Part shown: piece after piece, positions 25,481 to 33,632 of the stretch
How positions within the stretch are numbered: position 1 is the stretch's first letter
Layout of the letters: the number at the start of each line of letters is the position of its first letter
NCBI GenBank assembly: GCA_028289405.1
Contig: JANQPP010000142.1
Span: forward strand, 1-45,696
Source of the DNA: Pirellulales bacterium
GTDB lineage: Bacteria > Planctomycetota > Planctomycetia > Pirellulales > JANQPP01
Direction: 5' to 3'
DNA: 45,696 nucleotides
Position numbers and translations under genes: made by a program
The notes under the pieces: generated by a model
The model's database searches: none
Told to the model about the DNA's origin: nothing
The model's input: only the letters and a program-made list of their open reading frames with translations

Positions 25481-26719
25481 ATGAATGTCGTCGTCCCCTG
25501 CGAAGAGCGGTTCGTACTGCATCAGGGACGTCCCGCGTCGAGATATCTGGGCTACGACAAGATGTGGAAACGGTATTTGGACGTGTTCGACGGGGTGACG
25601 GTGGTGGCCCGACTGTTTGAAACCGAGGATGCGAAGGCTCAGCCGGTGGAGGGACCCGGCGTGCGGCTGGCGGCGCTCTCCGGCTACACGGGCCCTTTGC
25701 AGTATCTCACCAAGCGGCAATTGGTGGCCCGACAGGTCCGCGCGGCCTTCGATCCGGAAGCGGCCTACATCCTCCGCGTGCCAGGCACGATCGGTACGCT
25801 CATGTGGCGCGTCTTGCGCCAGCGGCATCACCCCTTTGCCGTGGAAATGGTCGGTGACCCGTACGAGGTATTTGCCCCTGGGAGCGTGCGGCATCCGTTG
25901 CGGCGGGCGTTCCGCTACTGGATTCCCCGCCTCACGCGGCAGCAATGCCATGAAGCGTTCGCTGCCGCCTACGTCACGGAACGGGTCTTGCAGGGAAGAT
26001 ATCCCTGCCCCGGCTTTTGTACGGGCATTTCCAGCCTCACAATGCCGGACGAAGCACTCGTCTCCGAACCGCGCCAATACACGGCGCCCCCCTCTCCAGC
26101 CACGATCGCGATGGTGGGGCATTTCAATCAGCTCTACAAAGCGCCACAGATTCTCCTGCAAGCCGCCGCACGGGCCATGAAACAAGGGCTCGACTTGCGT
26201 TTGGTCCTGGTCGGTGAAGGGAGTTACCTGGGATACTTACAGTCCCTAGCGGGTAAACTGGGGATTGCGACGCGTGTCGAATTCACGGGCGGTTTGCCGT
26301 CGGGCGTGGCAGTGCGCGAAGTGCTTGACCGCGCGGATGTGTTTGTGCTGGCATCTTTTCAGGAAGGCTTGCCCCGCGCGATGATCGAGGCCATGGCCCG
26401 CGCCCTGCCCTGCGTGGGAAGCACCGCTGGAGGTATTCCCGAATTGTTGGCCGAGGAGGATCTGGTGCCGCCGGGAGACGCCCAGGCATTGGCCCGTAAA
26501 CTGTTCGAAGTATTGCGGGATCCAGCGCGGCTAGAGCGGATGTCCCGTCGCAATCTGGCCCGTGCCCAGGACTATCGCGGGAGCGATTTGCGGGACCGGC
26601 GGGTTGAATTCTATCAACGCGTCCGCGAGCACACGGAAGCATGGCTCCAATCGAAAGGCACACGGCCTGCACGAGCAACTGCCTCCGCCGAGTCTTCACA
26701 GGGAGCGATTCTGAATTGA
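25481..26719 (+). CDS. Family 4 glycosyltransferase, second of three
   Basis: A 412-residue GT-B enzyme. N-terminal region MNVVVPCEERFVLHQGR; C-terminal domain has AMVGHFNQLYKAPQ, LVLVGEGSYLGYLQ and the retaining motif FQEGLPRAMIEAMARALPCVG, then GGIPELLAEE and VPPGD. It follows the polymerase stop by 22 bp. The next gene starts within its stop codon (TTGA). It would add another sugar of the repeat unit; the N-terminal domain is distinct from the first GT4, so acceptor specificity probably differs. Confidence 0.9.
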   Translation: MNVVVPCEERFVLHQGRPASRYLGYDKMWKRYLDVFDGVTVVARLFETEDAKAQPVEGPGVRLAALSGYTGPLQYLTKRQLVARQVRAAFDPEAAYILRVPGTIGTLMWRVLRQRHHPFAVEMVGDPYEVFAPGSVRHPLRRAFRYWIPRLTRQQCHEAFAAAYVTERVLQGRYPCPGFCTGISSLTMPDEALVSEPRQYTAPPSPATIAMVGHFNQLYKAPQILLQAAARAMKQGLDLRLVLVGEGSYLGYLQSLAGKLGIATRVEFTGGLPSGVAVREVLDRADVFVLASFQEGLPRAMIEAMARALPCVGSTAGGIPELLAEEDLVPPGDAQALARKLFEVLRDPARLERMSRRNLARAQDYRGSDLRDRRVEFYQRVREHTEAWLQSKGTRPARATASAESSQGAILN

Positions 26720-27933
26720 GCGAAACCGAGCCGGCCACGACGGAGCAACCCGCCACTAGCATGGAGCGCCCGCCGCGTTTGCTGATCGCGGCCACGATTT
26801 CCCTCACCGTGCGGAGCTTTCTGCTCCCCTTCGCTCGGCATTTTCGCAGCTTGGGCTGGCAGGTCGACGCCGCGGCGGAGGCCATGAACGAATGCGCGAT
26901 TTCCGCTTCGGAATTCGACCGCCGTTGGGACATCCCCTGGTCACGGCGTCCTTGGGATCCGAACCATTTCCGAGAGGCTCCCCGCCGCATCCGCGAATTG
27001 GTGATGCGGGAGAATTACGATCTGGTCCACGTGCATACGCCGGTGGCCGCCTTCCTTACACGCTTGGCTCTCCGCACACTCCGCCGCCGAGGGCGCCCCG
27101 CCGTGATCTACACGGCCCACGGTTTTCATTTCTACCGGGGTGGGCCGCGCGTCAAAGGTGGCATTTACAAATGCTTCGAAAGGGTCGCCGGACCCTGGAC
27201 CGATCATTTGATCACGATCAATCAAGAGGACTTCCAAACTGCCCGCGAGCTGCGACTCTTGCCGGCGGACCACATCCATTACATGCCCGGCATTGGAGTC
27301 GATACGAGCCAGTTGTCGCCGGAAACCGTGAGCCCGGAGGACATCCAGCGGGTACGCGAAGAAATCGGCCTCGCGCCGGAGGAACATTTGTTGGTGATGA
27401 TTGCCGGTTTTGATCCCGGCAAACGGCATCGCGACGTTTTGGCCGCTCTGTCCCGGCTGAAGCGAGACGATGTGCATTTGGTGCTGCTCGGCATCGGACC
27501 ACTCATGGAGGCGATTCGCCAGCAAGCCGCGCGGCTCGGCTTGGAACAGCGGGTGCATTTTCTGGGATTTCGTGATGACGTACCAGTTTGGATTCGCGCC
27601 GCCCGAGCGACCGTGCTCCCTTCCGAACGCGAGGGCCTGCCCCGCAGCGTGATGGAATCGATGAGCCTCGGCACGCCGGTCATCGGCACGGACATTCGCG
27701 GGCTCGGAGACCTGCTGCGCGACGGGTGCGGGCTCCTCTTTCCCGTGGGAGATGACGGAAAATTGGCCGAGTACTTGTCTCTGGCCGTTTCGCGTCCCGA
27801 GGAATTGCAGCCGATCATGGCGGCGGCGCGGGAACGCATCCACGACTACGATGTCCACAAGATCATCCGGCTCCACGAAGACCTTTACCGCAAAATCCTC
27901 GCTACCCAGCGGTCCGCATGTACCCCTACCTGA
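26716..27933 (+). CDS. Family 4 glycosyltransferase, third of three
   Basis: A 405-residue GT-B enzyme with the capsule-type motif HVHTPVAAFLTRLALR and TAHGFHFYRGG in the N-terminal half, as in EpsD/CapM-like proteins. The C-terminal half has MIAGFDPGKRH, LLGIGPLMEAI and SEREGLPRSVMESMSLGTPVIG with GTDIRGLGDLL. It starts as a TTG overlapping the upstream stop (TTGA at 26716), with GGGAG about 10 nt before; ATG 26761 is an alternative near the fold start. It overlaps the sugar transferase gene by 16 bp. Together with the following gene it could act early, on the first lipid-linked sugar. Confidence 0.88.
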   Translation: MSETEPATTEQPATSMERPPRLLIAATISLTVRSFLLPFARHFRSLGWQVDAAAEAMNECAISASEFDRRWDIPWSRRPWDPNHFREAPRRIRELVMRENYDLVHVHTPVAAFLTRLALRTLRRRGRPAVIYTAHGFHFYRGGPRVKGGIYKCFERVAGPWTDHLITINQEDFQTARELRLLPADHIHYMPGIGVDTSQLSPETVSPEDIQRVREEIGLAPEEHLLVMIAGFDPGKRHRDVLAALSRLKRDDVHLVLLGIGPLMEAIRQQAARLGLEQRVHFLGFRDDVPVWIRAARATVLPSEREGLPRSVMESMSLGTPVIGTDIRGLGDLLRDGCGLLFPVGDDGKLAEYLSLAVSRPEELQPIMAAARERIHDYDVHKIIRLHEDLYRKILATQRSACTPT

Positions 27934-28562
27934 AACGAGCCGGAGATATCTTCCTAGCCAGCGTGGGGTTGCTCGTCGCCTCCCTGCCCATGGCCGTGAT
28001 CGCGGTGTGGATCCGCGCCACGATGGGGAGTCCCGTGCTGTTCCGGCAGCGCCGCGTGGGACGGAATGAACAGACTTTCGAATTGCTCAAGTTCCGCAGC
28101 ATGCGGGATCTCAGCCAGGCGGAACGGCAAGCCCTGTCAGCCGATCAAATCCATCATACGGACCAGAAGCGGCTCACGCCGCTGGGAAATTTCCTGCGCA
28201 AGACCAGCCTCGACGAATTGCCCCAACTGTGGAACGTTTTGCGGGGAGACATGTCGCTAGTAGGTCCCCGTCCACTGTTGGTGGAATATCTCGACGTCTA
28301 CACGTCTCGTGAACGAATGAGGCATCGGGTGCGGCCCGGCATCACCGGCCTGGCCCAAGTGCATGGGCGTAATCGGGCCAGTTGGGAGGAACGCCTGGAG
28401 TGGGACGCTACCTATGTGGAGCGGCAATCGCTGGCACTCGACTTGAAGATCCTATTCCAGACATTCGCCCAGGTTCTCCGCCGGCAGGACACGGAATTCC
28501 CCGACCAGCAGATCGTCTCGCTCACCGAGCATCGCCGCGGGCAGGTCTCGGGAGCGGGCTGA
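27918..28562 (+). CDS. Undecaprenyl-phosphate sugar-1-phosphate transferase
   Basis: A 214-residue monotopic enzyme (WcaJ/PglC family, bacterial sugar transferase). It has a hydrophobic re-entrant segment at about 8-35, then [29 protein letters not shown] and [14 protein letters not shown]. It transfers a phospho-sugar from a nucleotide onto undecaprenyl phosphate, starting the repeat unit. It is short (no large N-terminal membrane domain), as in PglC-type enzymes. It is the last gene of the co-directional locus; the pentapeptide gene is convergent 48 bp later and no strong terminator was seen. Confidence 0.93.
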   Translation: MYPYLKRAGDIFLASVGLLVASLPMAVIAVWIRATMGSPVLFRQRRVGRNEQTFELLKFRSMRDLSQAERQALSADQIHHTDQKRLTPLGNFLRKTSLDELPQLWNVLRGDMSLVGPRPLLVEYLDVYTSRERMRHRVRPGITGLAQVHGRNRASWEERLEWDATYVERQSLALDLKILFQTFAQVLRRQDTEFPDQQIVSLTEHRRGQVSGAG

Positions 28563-28610
28563 TAAACGCTGCCGCCGCGCATGGTGAGACATGAGTAGAA
28601 GTCGCCACGT

Positions 28611-29351
28611 TCACTCCACCATTGACCACGAGCGGGCGACCGGATCGAATTCCGGCGGAAAGCGGGTGTGCTTGTCATAGGTTGGCGGCGTTTGGAAATA
28701 GCAGCTTTCCAGCGCGTAGCGGTCCACGGACGACAAATCGGCTCCTTGAAACTGGGCGCCGTTGATGTCGACCGATTGGAATCCCGCTCCGCCGCAGACA
28801 ATGCTTGTGCCGATCAGCTTCGCCTCTCGGAAGGAAGAGCCCTGAAACGAAGAGCCGCCTCCGGTGAGGACCGCGCGGGACAAATCAGCATTCTCGAACG
28901 ACGCGAATTGAAACGAAGCCCCGCCCCCCGTGAGCCGCGCTCCGGTCAGATTCGCTCCGTCGAATTGGGCCGCTTGAAAGGCCGAAACGCCTCCACTGAG
29001 CGTGGAGTTTTCAAGATCACACTGATGAAACCGGGTTCGCTGAAAAGCGGACCGACCTCCCTGAACCACCACGTTCTTCAGATACATCCCGCTTAACTCC
29101 GCCTCGAAGAAGAGGCGATCCGCTTGAGCCGGCTTTTTCGAGGGTCGCGACACAGTTTGTGCCCGCGATTGTCCCATCTCCAATTCGGATTGCGCATGCT
29201 GCAAGCGCAGCGACAACTGGGCCGCTCTGCGCTCAGACTGCTTCGAAGATGTGTACCAACTCAGCATGACGGCCAACAACGCCATACCCCACAGGACGTC
29301 ACGCAGCTTGAATTGCGGGCGAAGCCGTTTTGCGGGGCGATCTTCCGACAT
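28611..29351 (-). CDS. Membrane-anchored pentapeptide-type protein with exact 22-residue repeats
   Basis: A 246-residue protein with a basic N-terminus, one membrane segment (about 18-34), a helical stretch (40-75), then a repeat domain from about 85 to 215 of pentapeptide-like (A/N/D)LxxA units, and a C-terminal FPPEFDP tail often seen at the end of pentapeptide proteins. Five units contain Gly-Gly-x-(S/A)-x-Phe-Gln (last one shortened). Phe is at 103, 125, 147, 169 and 191, exactly 22 residues apart. Ordinary right-handed beta-helix coils need 20 residues, so each turn carries two extra. GAGGAG lies about 10 nt before the start. The protein is convergent with the EPS locus. No function is known. 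Confidence 0.8.
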   Translation of the reverse strand: MSEDRPAKRLRPQFKLRDVLWGMALLAVMLSWYTSSKQSERRAAQLSLRLQHAQSELEMGQSRAQTVSRPSKKPAQADRLFFEAELSGMYLKNVVVQGGRSAFQRTRFHQCDLENSTLSGGVSAFQAAQFDGANLTGARLTGGGASFQFASFENADLSRAVLTGGGSSFQGSSFREAKLIGTSIVCGGAGFQSVDINGAQFQGADLSSVDRYALESCYFQTPPTYDKHTRFPPEFDPVARSWSMVE

Positions 29352-29458
29352 GACGCGGCATCTCCTCTGGTTCCGTGAACATCATTCGCCTGGGAACTGG
29401 GTTCACCTATAGGCGTCTAGCGCGATTGTGTCTAGCGGAATGATGCTCCCGCTCAGTC

Positions 29459-30175
29459 TCAGCGCGCCTCGCCCGCTTCGCAGAAGGGGCAGGCGGGGGT
29501 TGGCGCCTCTTCATCACTGGTGAGCGTGGTCGCGCCGCGTGCTAGGGAGATCACTCCAGTGGCCACCACGCACCAGGCGGCCAGCTTGAGCCAGCGTGTG
29601 CGGCTGCTCACCGAGAGCCATCCGCCGCCGCAGCCGGTGGCGACCAACAGCGGGACGGTGCCCATTCCGAACGCGGCCATGGTCAGCGCGCCGAGCCACA
29701 CGCTTTGCCGCGAAGCCGCTTGCGCCAAAAAAGCGTACACCAAACCACAGGGCAGGAATCCGGAAAAGACCCCGGCCAAAAAGGCGTGCCGTCGCCCCGG
29801 CAGCATGAGCAGCGTCTTCAACCCTCGCGCGGCGTGGCAGATTCCGGCGGTCCAGGCCCCATCCGGCAGATGTAGCCAACCAGCCGATCCGAGGCCGACC
29901 AAGACGAGTAGCAGACCAGCCGCCACTCCCAGCCAGCCTTGCAGGGAGACCATCGGCGAGGCATGGGCGGTGAGCCACAGCCCCGCGAAGCCGGCGCAGG
30001 CGCCGGCGGCGCCGTAGGTGAAGATCCTGCCGCCGCTGTAGGCCAGTTGCCGCGACAAATTGTGTGAAAAGGAACGGGACTGCCCGCCGATCAGCAGGGC
30101 GAACGGGCCGCACATCCCGATGCAGTGCGCGGAACCGAGCAGGCCACCCAGCAGGATCAAGGGGAGTTCCCACAT
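29459..30175 (-). CDS. SafE/TauE-like membrane protein associated with copper oxidase assembly
   Basis: A 238-residue protein with six or so membrane segments. The N-terminal HCIGMCGPFALL motif is characteristic of the COG2836/SafE branch (sulfite exporter/DsbD-like), and a PCGLVYAFLAQA stretch lies in the second half. These proteins often accompany cbb3 oxidase and copper ATPases and may handle copper. The C-terminus ends with CPFC, a possible metal site. Its start overlaps the ATPase stop (TGATG), the last gene of the operon. No terminator was recognised after it. Exact substrate unknown. Confidence 0.8.
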   Translation of the reverse strand: MWELPLILLGGLLGSAHCIGMCGPFALLIGGQSRSFSHNLSRQLAYSGGRIFTYGAAGACAGFAGLWLTAHASPMVSLQGWLGVAAGLLLVLVGLGSAGWLHLPDGAWTAGICHAARGLKTLLMLPGRRHAFLAGVFSGFLPCGLVYAFLAQAASRQSVWLGALTMAAFGMGTVPLLVATGCGGGWLSVSSRTRWLKLAAWCVVATGVISLARGATTLTSDEEAPTPACPFCEAGEAR

Positions 30176-32385
30176 CAGGCCGGTACTCCCGAAGAAAGCG
30201 GAGCCGGAGCCGAAGTTGGTGGCGAGGCTTTCCGCGAAAGGTTATCGGAAGTGGGCTCGCGTTCATTCGCGACGCCGCCCGGTTCTTCCCGCAATAGACG
30301 CAGGGAGTTCCCGACCACGAGCAGGCTGCTGCCGGCCATCAAGCCGGCGGCGATGACCGGATTGAGCCGGCCCGAGGCGGCCAGCGCGATGCCCACACCA
30401 TTGTACGCGAAGCACCAGGCCAAATTTTGCCGCACGATGCGGACCGTCCTCCGCGCCAGCCGCACCGACCAGGGAACGAGCCGCAGGTCCTCGGCCAACA
30501 GGCAGACATCGGCAGCCTCTCGTGTGAGGTCCGCGCCGCAACCCAAGGCAATACCGACATCGCTGGCGGCCAAAGCGGGGGCATCGTTCACACCATCGCC
30601 GACCATGGCCACACTCCCCTGTCGCTCGCGCGCGGCCAGCACGGCTTGCACCTTGTCTTGCGGCAACTGTCCGGCGTCCGCGGGGATTCCCAACTCGCGG
30701 GCCAACCGGCGTGCCCGTTGAACATGGTCTCCCGTGAGGATGCTGATATCTGGTTCCAATGCGGCACAATCGGCCAGGGCCCCGGCGGCTTGCGGGCGGG
30801 GCGATTCGGCGAACACGAACATGCCCCGCGCCTCACCTCCCCAGCCGATTAGGGAGTACGAATCTCCTTCCGTTTCGGCGCGGTCGATCGCTTCCTGGAG
30901 CTTCGCGCCGATGTGTTGTCCCGACTCTTCCATGAACTGCCGATTGCCTAACCAAGCGGGCCGGCCTTCATCTTCCCGCTGGGCGGAGACACCTCTGCCG
31001 GGGAATACCTGGTGTCCGCGAAAAGAGGCCGATGCCTGACCTGATAAACACCGCCGTAACGCCCCTGCGAAGGCATGCGTTGAACCCCAGGCCAAACCGA
31101 GCGCCACTTGTTGGATTTCTTCCGTTCGATCTTCGTGTTCCGCAATACAAGTGGAGAGCATGGGCTGGCCGGTGGTGATAGTCCCCGTCTTGTCGAAACG
31201 GATGGCCCGGATACCGGCCAGACGTTCGAGGGCCTCCACGTCCCGGAAGAGCACCTGCCGGCGGCCCGCGGCGAGAGTGGCGGACCAGTAAGCCAGCGGC
31301 GTGGCCAGACCGAGCGCGCAAGGGCAGGCAATCAGCGCCACCGCCAGGCCCCGCATGATTCCTTCGGCGCCCCCCTGATGTGCGGTGGCATATCCTGCCA
31401 CGGCCAGGGCCAGCAGGCTGACGCCCGGCACGAACCAGCGCGTGGCCGCGTCCGCGAGTCGCTGATAACGGCCTCGGGATAATTGCGCTTGCCGCATGAG
31501 CCGCACCAGGCGGGAAAGCGTATCCTCTCCGGGTGTGCTCGAAGCGATCACGACCGCGTTACCGGCGATGTTTAGCGTACCTCCAAGCAGGGGGGAGCCG
31601 GGTTGTTTCTCCACGGGCCGGCTTTCTCCAGTGACGATTTGCTCATCCACTTCGACCAGTCCCTCGACGAGGCAGCCGTCCAGCGGAAAACGTTCGCCGG
31701 CCTTCACGAGTAGACGGTCTCCCGGCGCGACCTCCGCCCGTGGTACTTCTCGCCAGCCTGCTCCCGCAACGATCCGGGCATGCGCGGGCAACAGGTTCTC
31801 GAGGGATTCGAGTGTCTTTTTCCCTTGGAGTTTCGCGGTCGCCTCGATCCAACGCCCGAATGTCACCAAGACCAAGACCATGGTGGGGACTTCGAAGTAG
31901 ACCTGTCCCTCCCCACGAATTACGGTGACCACGGAATAGAGATACGCCGCAACGACGCCGCCCAAAATGAGCATGTCCGTGGAAATGCTGCCATTGCGCC
32001 AAGCGCTGCCGATCTGGCTCGCCAAGGGTTCCCCCAGGAGCAACAACACCGGCAGCGAGCAAAGTAGGGCCGCGTAGCGAAAGAGTTGCCAGAACCCGTC
32101 CGCCATGACGGCATGGGCATTGTCGCTGGCCGGCAACAGTTCGTGGCTCCACAGGGCCAGGGTGAAGACCATCACGTTCATGCTGAAGAAGAGGGCGAAT
32201 CCCAACCGGGCCAGCATCGTGCGGTTTTGCCCTTCCGAACCGGGAACGCCGGCCACGGAGGCGGCGACGCGGCAGCCCAAGCAGCAGAATTGAGGTTCCC
32301 GCGAGTCACGCCCGGCACCGCGACGGCCAGTCGAGACCGGCAGTCCGCAGTAGTCGCAAGATGCCGAGGACGATCCGCGGCTCAT
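30175..32385 (-). CDS. ccoI: Copper-type P1B ATPase (CcoI/FixI-like) without heavy-metal domain
   Basis: A 736-residue P-type ATPase. The N-terminus has C10, C13 and a CCxxC group (C34, C35, C38) but then goes straight to membrane helices; the usual CxxC heavy-metal-associated domain is absent. Core motifs: TGES (252-255), CPC (354-356), DKTGT (398-402), MVGDGVNDAPAL (595-606), then YN (661-662) and MAGSS (683-687) that fit Cu(I) ATPases. The nucleotide-domain HP pair reads His437-Ala438. CcoI supplies copper to the CcoN CuB site, in line with the surrounding operon. Start at 32385 overlaps the upstream stop (ATGA). Confidence 0.9.
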   Translation of the reverse strand: MSRGSSSASCDYCGLPVSTGRRGAGRDSREPQFCCLGCRVAASVAGVPGSEGQNRTMLARLGFALFFSMNVMVFTLALWSHELLPASDNAHAVMADGFWQLFRYAALLCSLPVLLLLGEPLASQIGSAWRNGSISTDMLILGGVVAAYLYSVVTVIRGEGQVYFEVPTMVLVLVTFGRWIEATAKLQGKKTLESLENLLPAHARIVAGAGWREVPRAEVAPGDRLLVKAGERFPLDGCLVEGLVEVDEQIVTGESRPVEKQPGSPLLGGTLNIAGNAVVIASSTPGEDTLSRLVRLMRQAQLSRGRYQRLADAATRWFVPGVSLLALAVAGYATAHQGGAEGIMRGLAVALIACPCALGLATPLAYWSATLAAGRRQVLFRDVEALERLAGIRAIRFDKTGTITTGQPMLSTCIAEHEDRTEEIQQVALGLAWGSTHAFAGALRRCLSGQASASFRGHQVFPGRGVSAQREDEGRPAWLGNRQFMEESGQHIGAKLQEAIDRAETEGDSYSLIGWGGEARGMFVFAESPRPQAAGALADCAALEPDISILTGDHVQRARRLARELGIPADAGQLPQDKVQAVLAARERQGSVAMVGDGVNDAPALAASDVGIALGCGADLTREAADVCLLAEDLRLVPWSVRLARRTVRIVRQNLAWCFAYNGVGIALAASGRLNPVIAAGLMAGSSLLVVGNSLRLLREEPGGVANEREPTSDNLSRKASPPTSAPAPLSSGVPA

Positions 32386-32582
32386 GGTGGCGTGAGCACT
32401 TCCCGCTGCAAGTCGGGGAATAGGTATTGAATCACATAGTACACGGCCAGGATCCAAAAGCCGATCCAGATTAGCCGCACGTACCAGGGAATCCGCGTCC
32501 CCGTATAGCTGTGATAACGATTCTCGGCGGCAGCCGAGTCGGGAGGCGCCGCATCCGCGTTGGTAGGCGTTTCCGTGTTCAT
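32382..32582 (-). CDS. Small single-pass protein resembling the CcoP membrane anchor
   Basis: A 66-residue protein: hydrophilic N-terminus, then YHSYTGTRIPWYVRLIWIGFW with one membrane segment (about 34-54) and a short tail. The pattern His-x-Tyr-x-Gly, about four residues, then Pro-Trp-Trp/Tyr before a membrane segment resembles the N-terminal anchor of CcoP subunits. No haem motif is present. It is flanked by overlaps of 4 bp on both sides (ATGA), between the 119-residue protein and the copper ATPase, so it is almost certainly expressed with them. It could replace CcoP's anchor or be a CcoQ-like assembly factor. The match to CcoP is by eye only. Confidence 0.65.
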   Translation of the reverse strand: MNTETPTNADAAPPDSAAAENRYHSYTGTRIPWYVRLIWIGFWILAVYYVIQYLFPDLQREVLTPP

Positions 32583-32938
32583 CTCGTCTTCCTCAAGGCG
32601 TCAAGCTTCGGCCAGGGGGCATGGCGGTCGAGCCGTTGTTCATTTTCTAGCATGGTCCATTTGGGGCGTTCGATATCGTGAAACATGCCATGCAATACGG
32701 CCCAGGCGAACAAACACAAGAAGCCGAGGCTCGCTAGTAAGTAATTGACCACCGGCGTGACGGCGAAGGCCCCGTCCACATCGCCCCGCACCAGAGCCAC
32801 GAACTCCAAGAACTTGCTGCCGAAGCCAAACAGGCTGGGAACCAGAATCGCGACGGCGAGCGCCGCCGTGATCCAAGACCGCCGGCGTGACGCGGACACG
32901 GTTTCCGTCGGGGTGACGTTTGTTTCAGAATTCATCAT
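32579..32938 (-). CDS. Small two-pass membrane protein of the cbb3 operon
   Basis: A 119-residue protein with two membrane segments (about 22-48 and 62-86) separated by a short loop containing TPVVNYLLA, then a cytoplasmic or periplasmic tail GMFHDIERPKWTMLENE. No family was recognised with confidence. Start overlaps the CcoO stop (CAATGATG), stop overlaps the start of the 66-residue gene, so the four genes are tightly coupled. An assembly or stability factor for the oxidase is inferred from position only. Confidence 0.7.
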   Translation of the reverse strand: MMNSETNVTPTETVSASRRRSWITAALAVAILVPSLFGFGSKFLEFVALVRGDVDGAFAVTPVVNYLLASLGFLCLFAWAVLHGMFHDIERPKWTMLENEQRLDRHAPWPKLDALRKTR

Positions 32939-33594
32939 TGCGCCAGGGGGTTGTCCATTTGCTCTTCAAGCGGAACGTAGTCTTCGTACAGCGGATAGCT
33001 GTCCAGCCAGGAGCCAAGCCATTGCACGTACGTGATCAGGGCCAGCCCGCGCTTGTTCGGCTTGTCGGGAGAGCCGTCGAACAGCCAAGGATAGTTGGGC
33101 ATGGGCGATTTCCAAGAGACCGAAGTTGGCTCATAGAAATGGACAGCGTGCCAATCGTTCCCCCGGCGGCCGCCTTCACGGCTCAAGTCGGGGCCGACGC
33201 GGCGGGTGCCGAACATCACGGGCCGTTGCAATTCGTTCTGGTATTCAGGCGTGGCCGCCACGGGGCCCCAACGATCGGCTTCGTTAGAGACGGGCCGCAC
33301 GAATTGGCTATGGCAATGCCAGCAGCCTTCACCGATGTAGATTTCCCGGCCCAAGTCCAACGCTTCCACACAGTTTTCCTGAGTCGCCTCGCCGAAGTGC
33401 TCGCTGAACTGGTCGGGATATCGCAGGCTCAAGTCCTGGAACTGATACATCAAGTTTTCATTGACCAAGGCCGCTGTGGGCTGCTCCGGCAGTTCTTGAT
33501 ACATGAGCATCGGCACGACGGCATTGGAAAGAAAGGCGAACACGAAGAAGATCAGCCCGCCGATCAACAAAACACCCGATTTACTTTCAAACAT
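32935..33594 (-). CDS. ccoO: cbb3-type cytochrome c oxidase subunit II (CcoO/FixO)
   Basis: A 219-residue membrane-anchored monohaem cytochrome c. One N-terminal membrane segment (about 8-30); then the haem motif CWHCH (C91, C94, H95) in REIYIGEGCWHCHSQFVRPV, which is characteristic of CcoO. RRVGPDLSREGGR and MPNYPWLF (axial methionine candidate) follow. It carries electrons from CcoP-type or soluble cytochrome c to CcoN. It lies 38 bp after ccoN. Length is typical of the family. Confidence 0.95.
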   Translation of the reverse strand: MFESKSGVLLIGGLIFFVFAFLSNAVVPMLMYQELPEQPTAALVNENLMYQFQDLSLRYPDQFSEHFGEATQENCVEALDLGREIYIGEGCWHCHSQFVRPVSNEADRWGPVAATPEYQNELQRPVMFGTRRVGPDLSREGGRRGNDWHAVHFYEPTSVSWKSPMPNYPWLFDGSPDKPNKRGLALITYVQWLGSWLDSYPLYEDYVPLEEQMDNPLAQ

Positions 33595-33632
33595 ACGTTA
33601 CCCTCGTTGGGCGTGTGAGTCCGTCGATCGAT

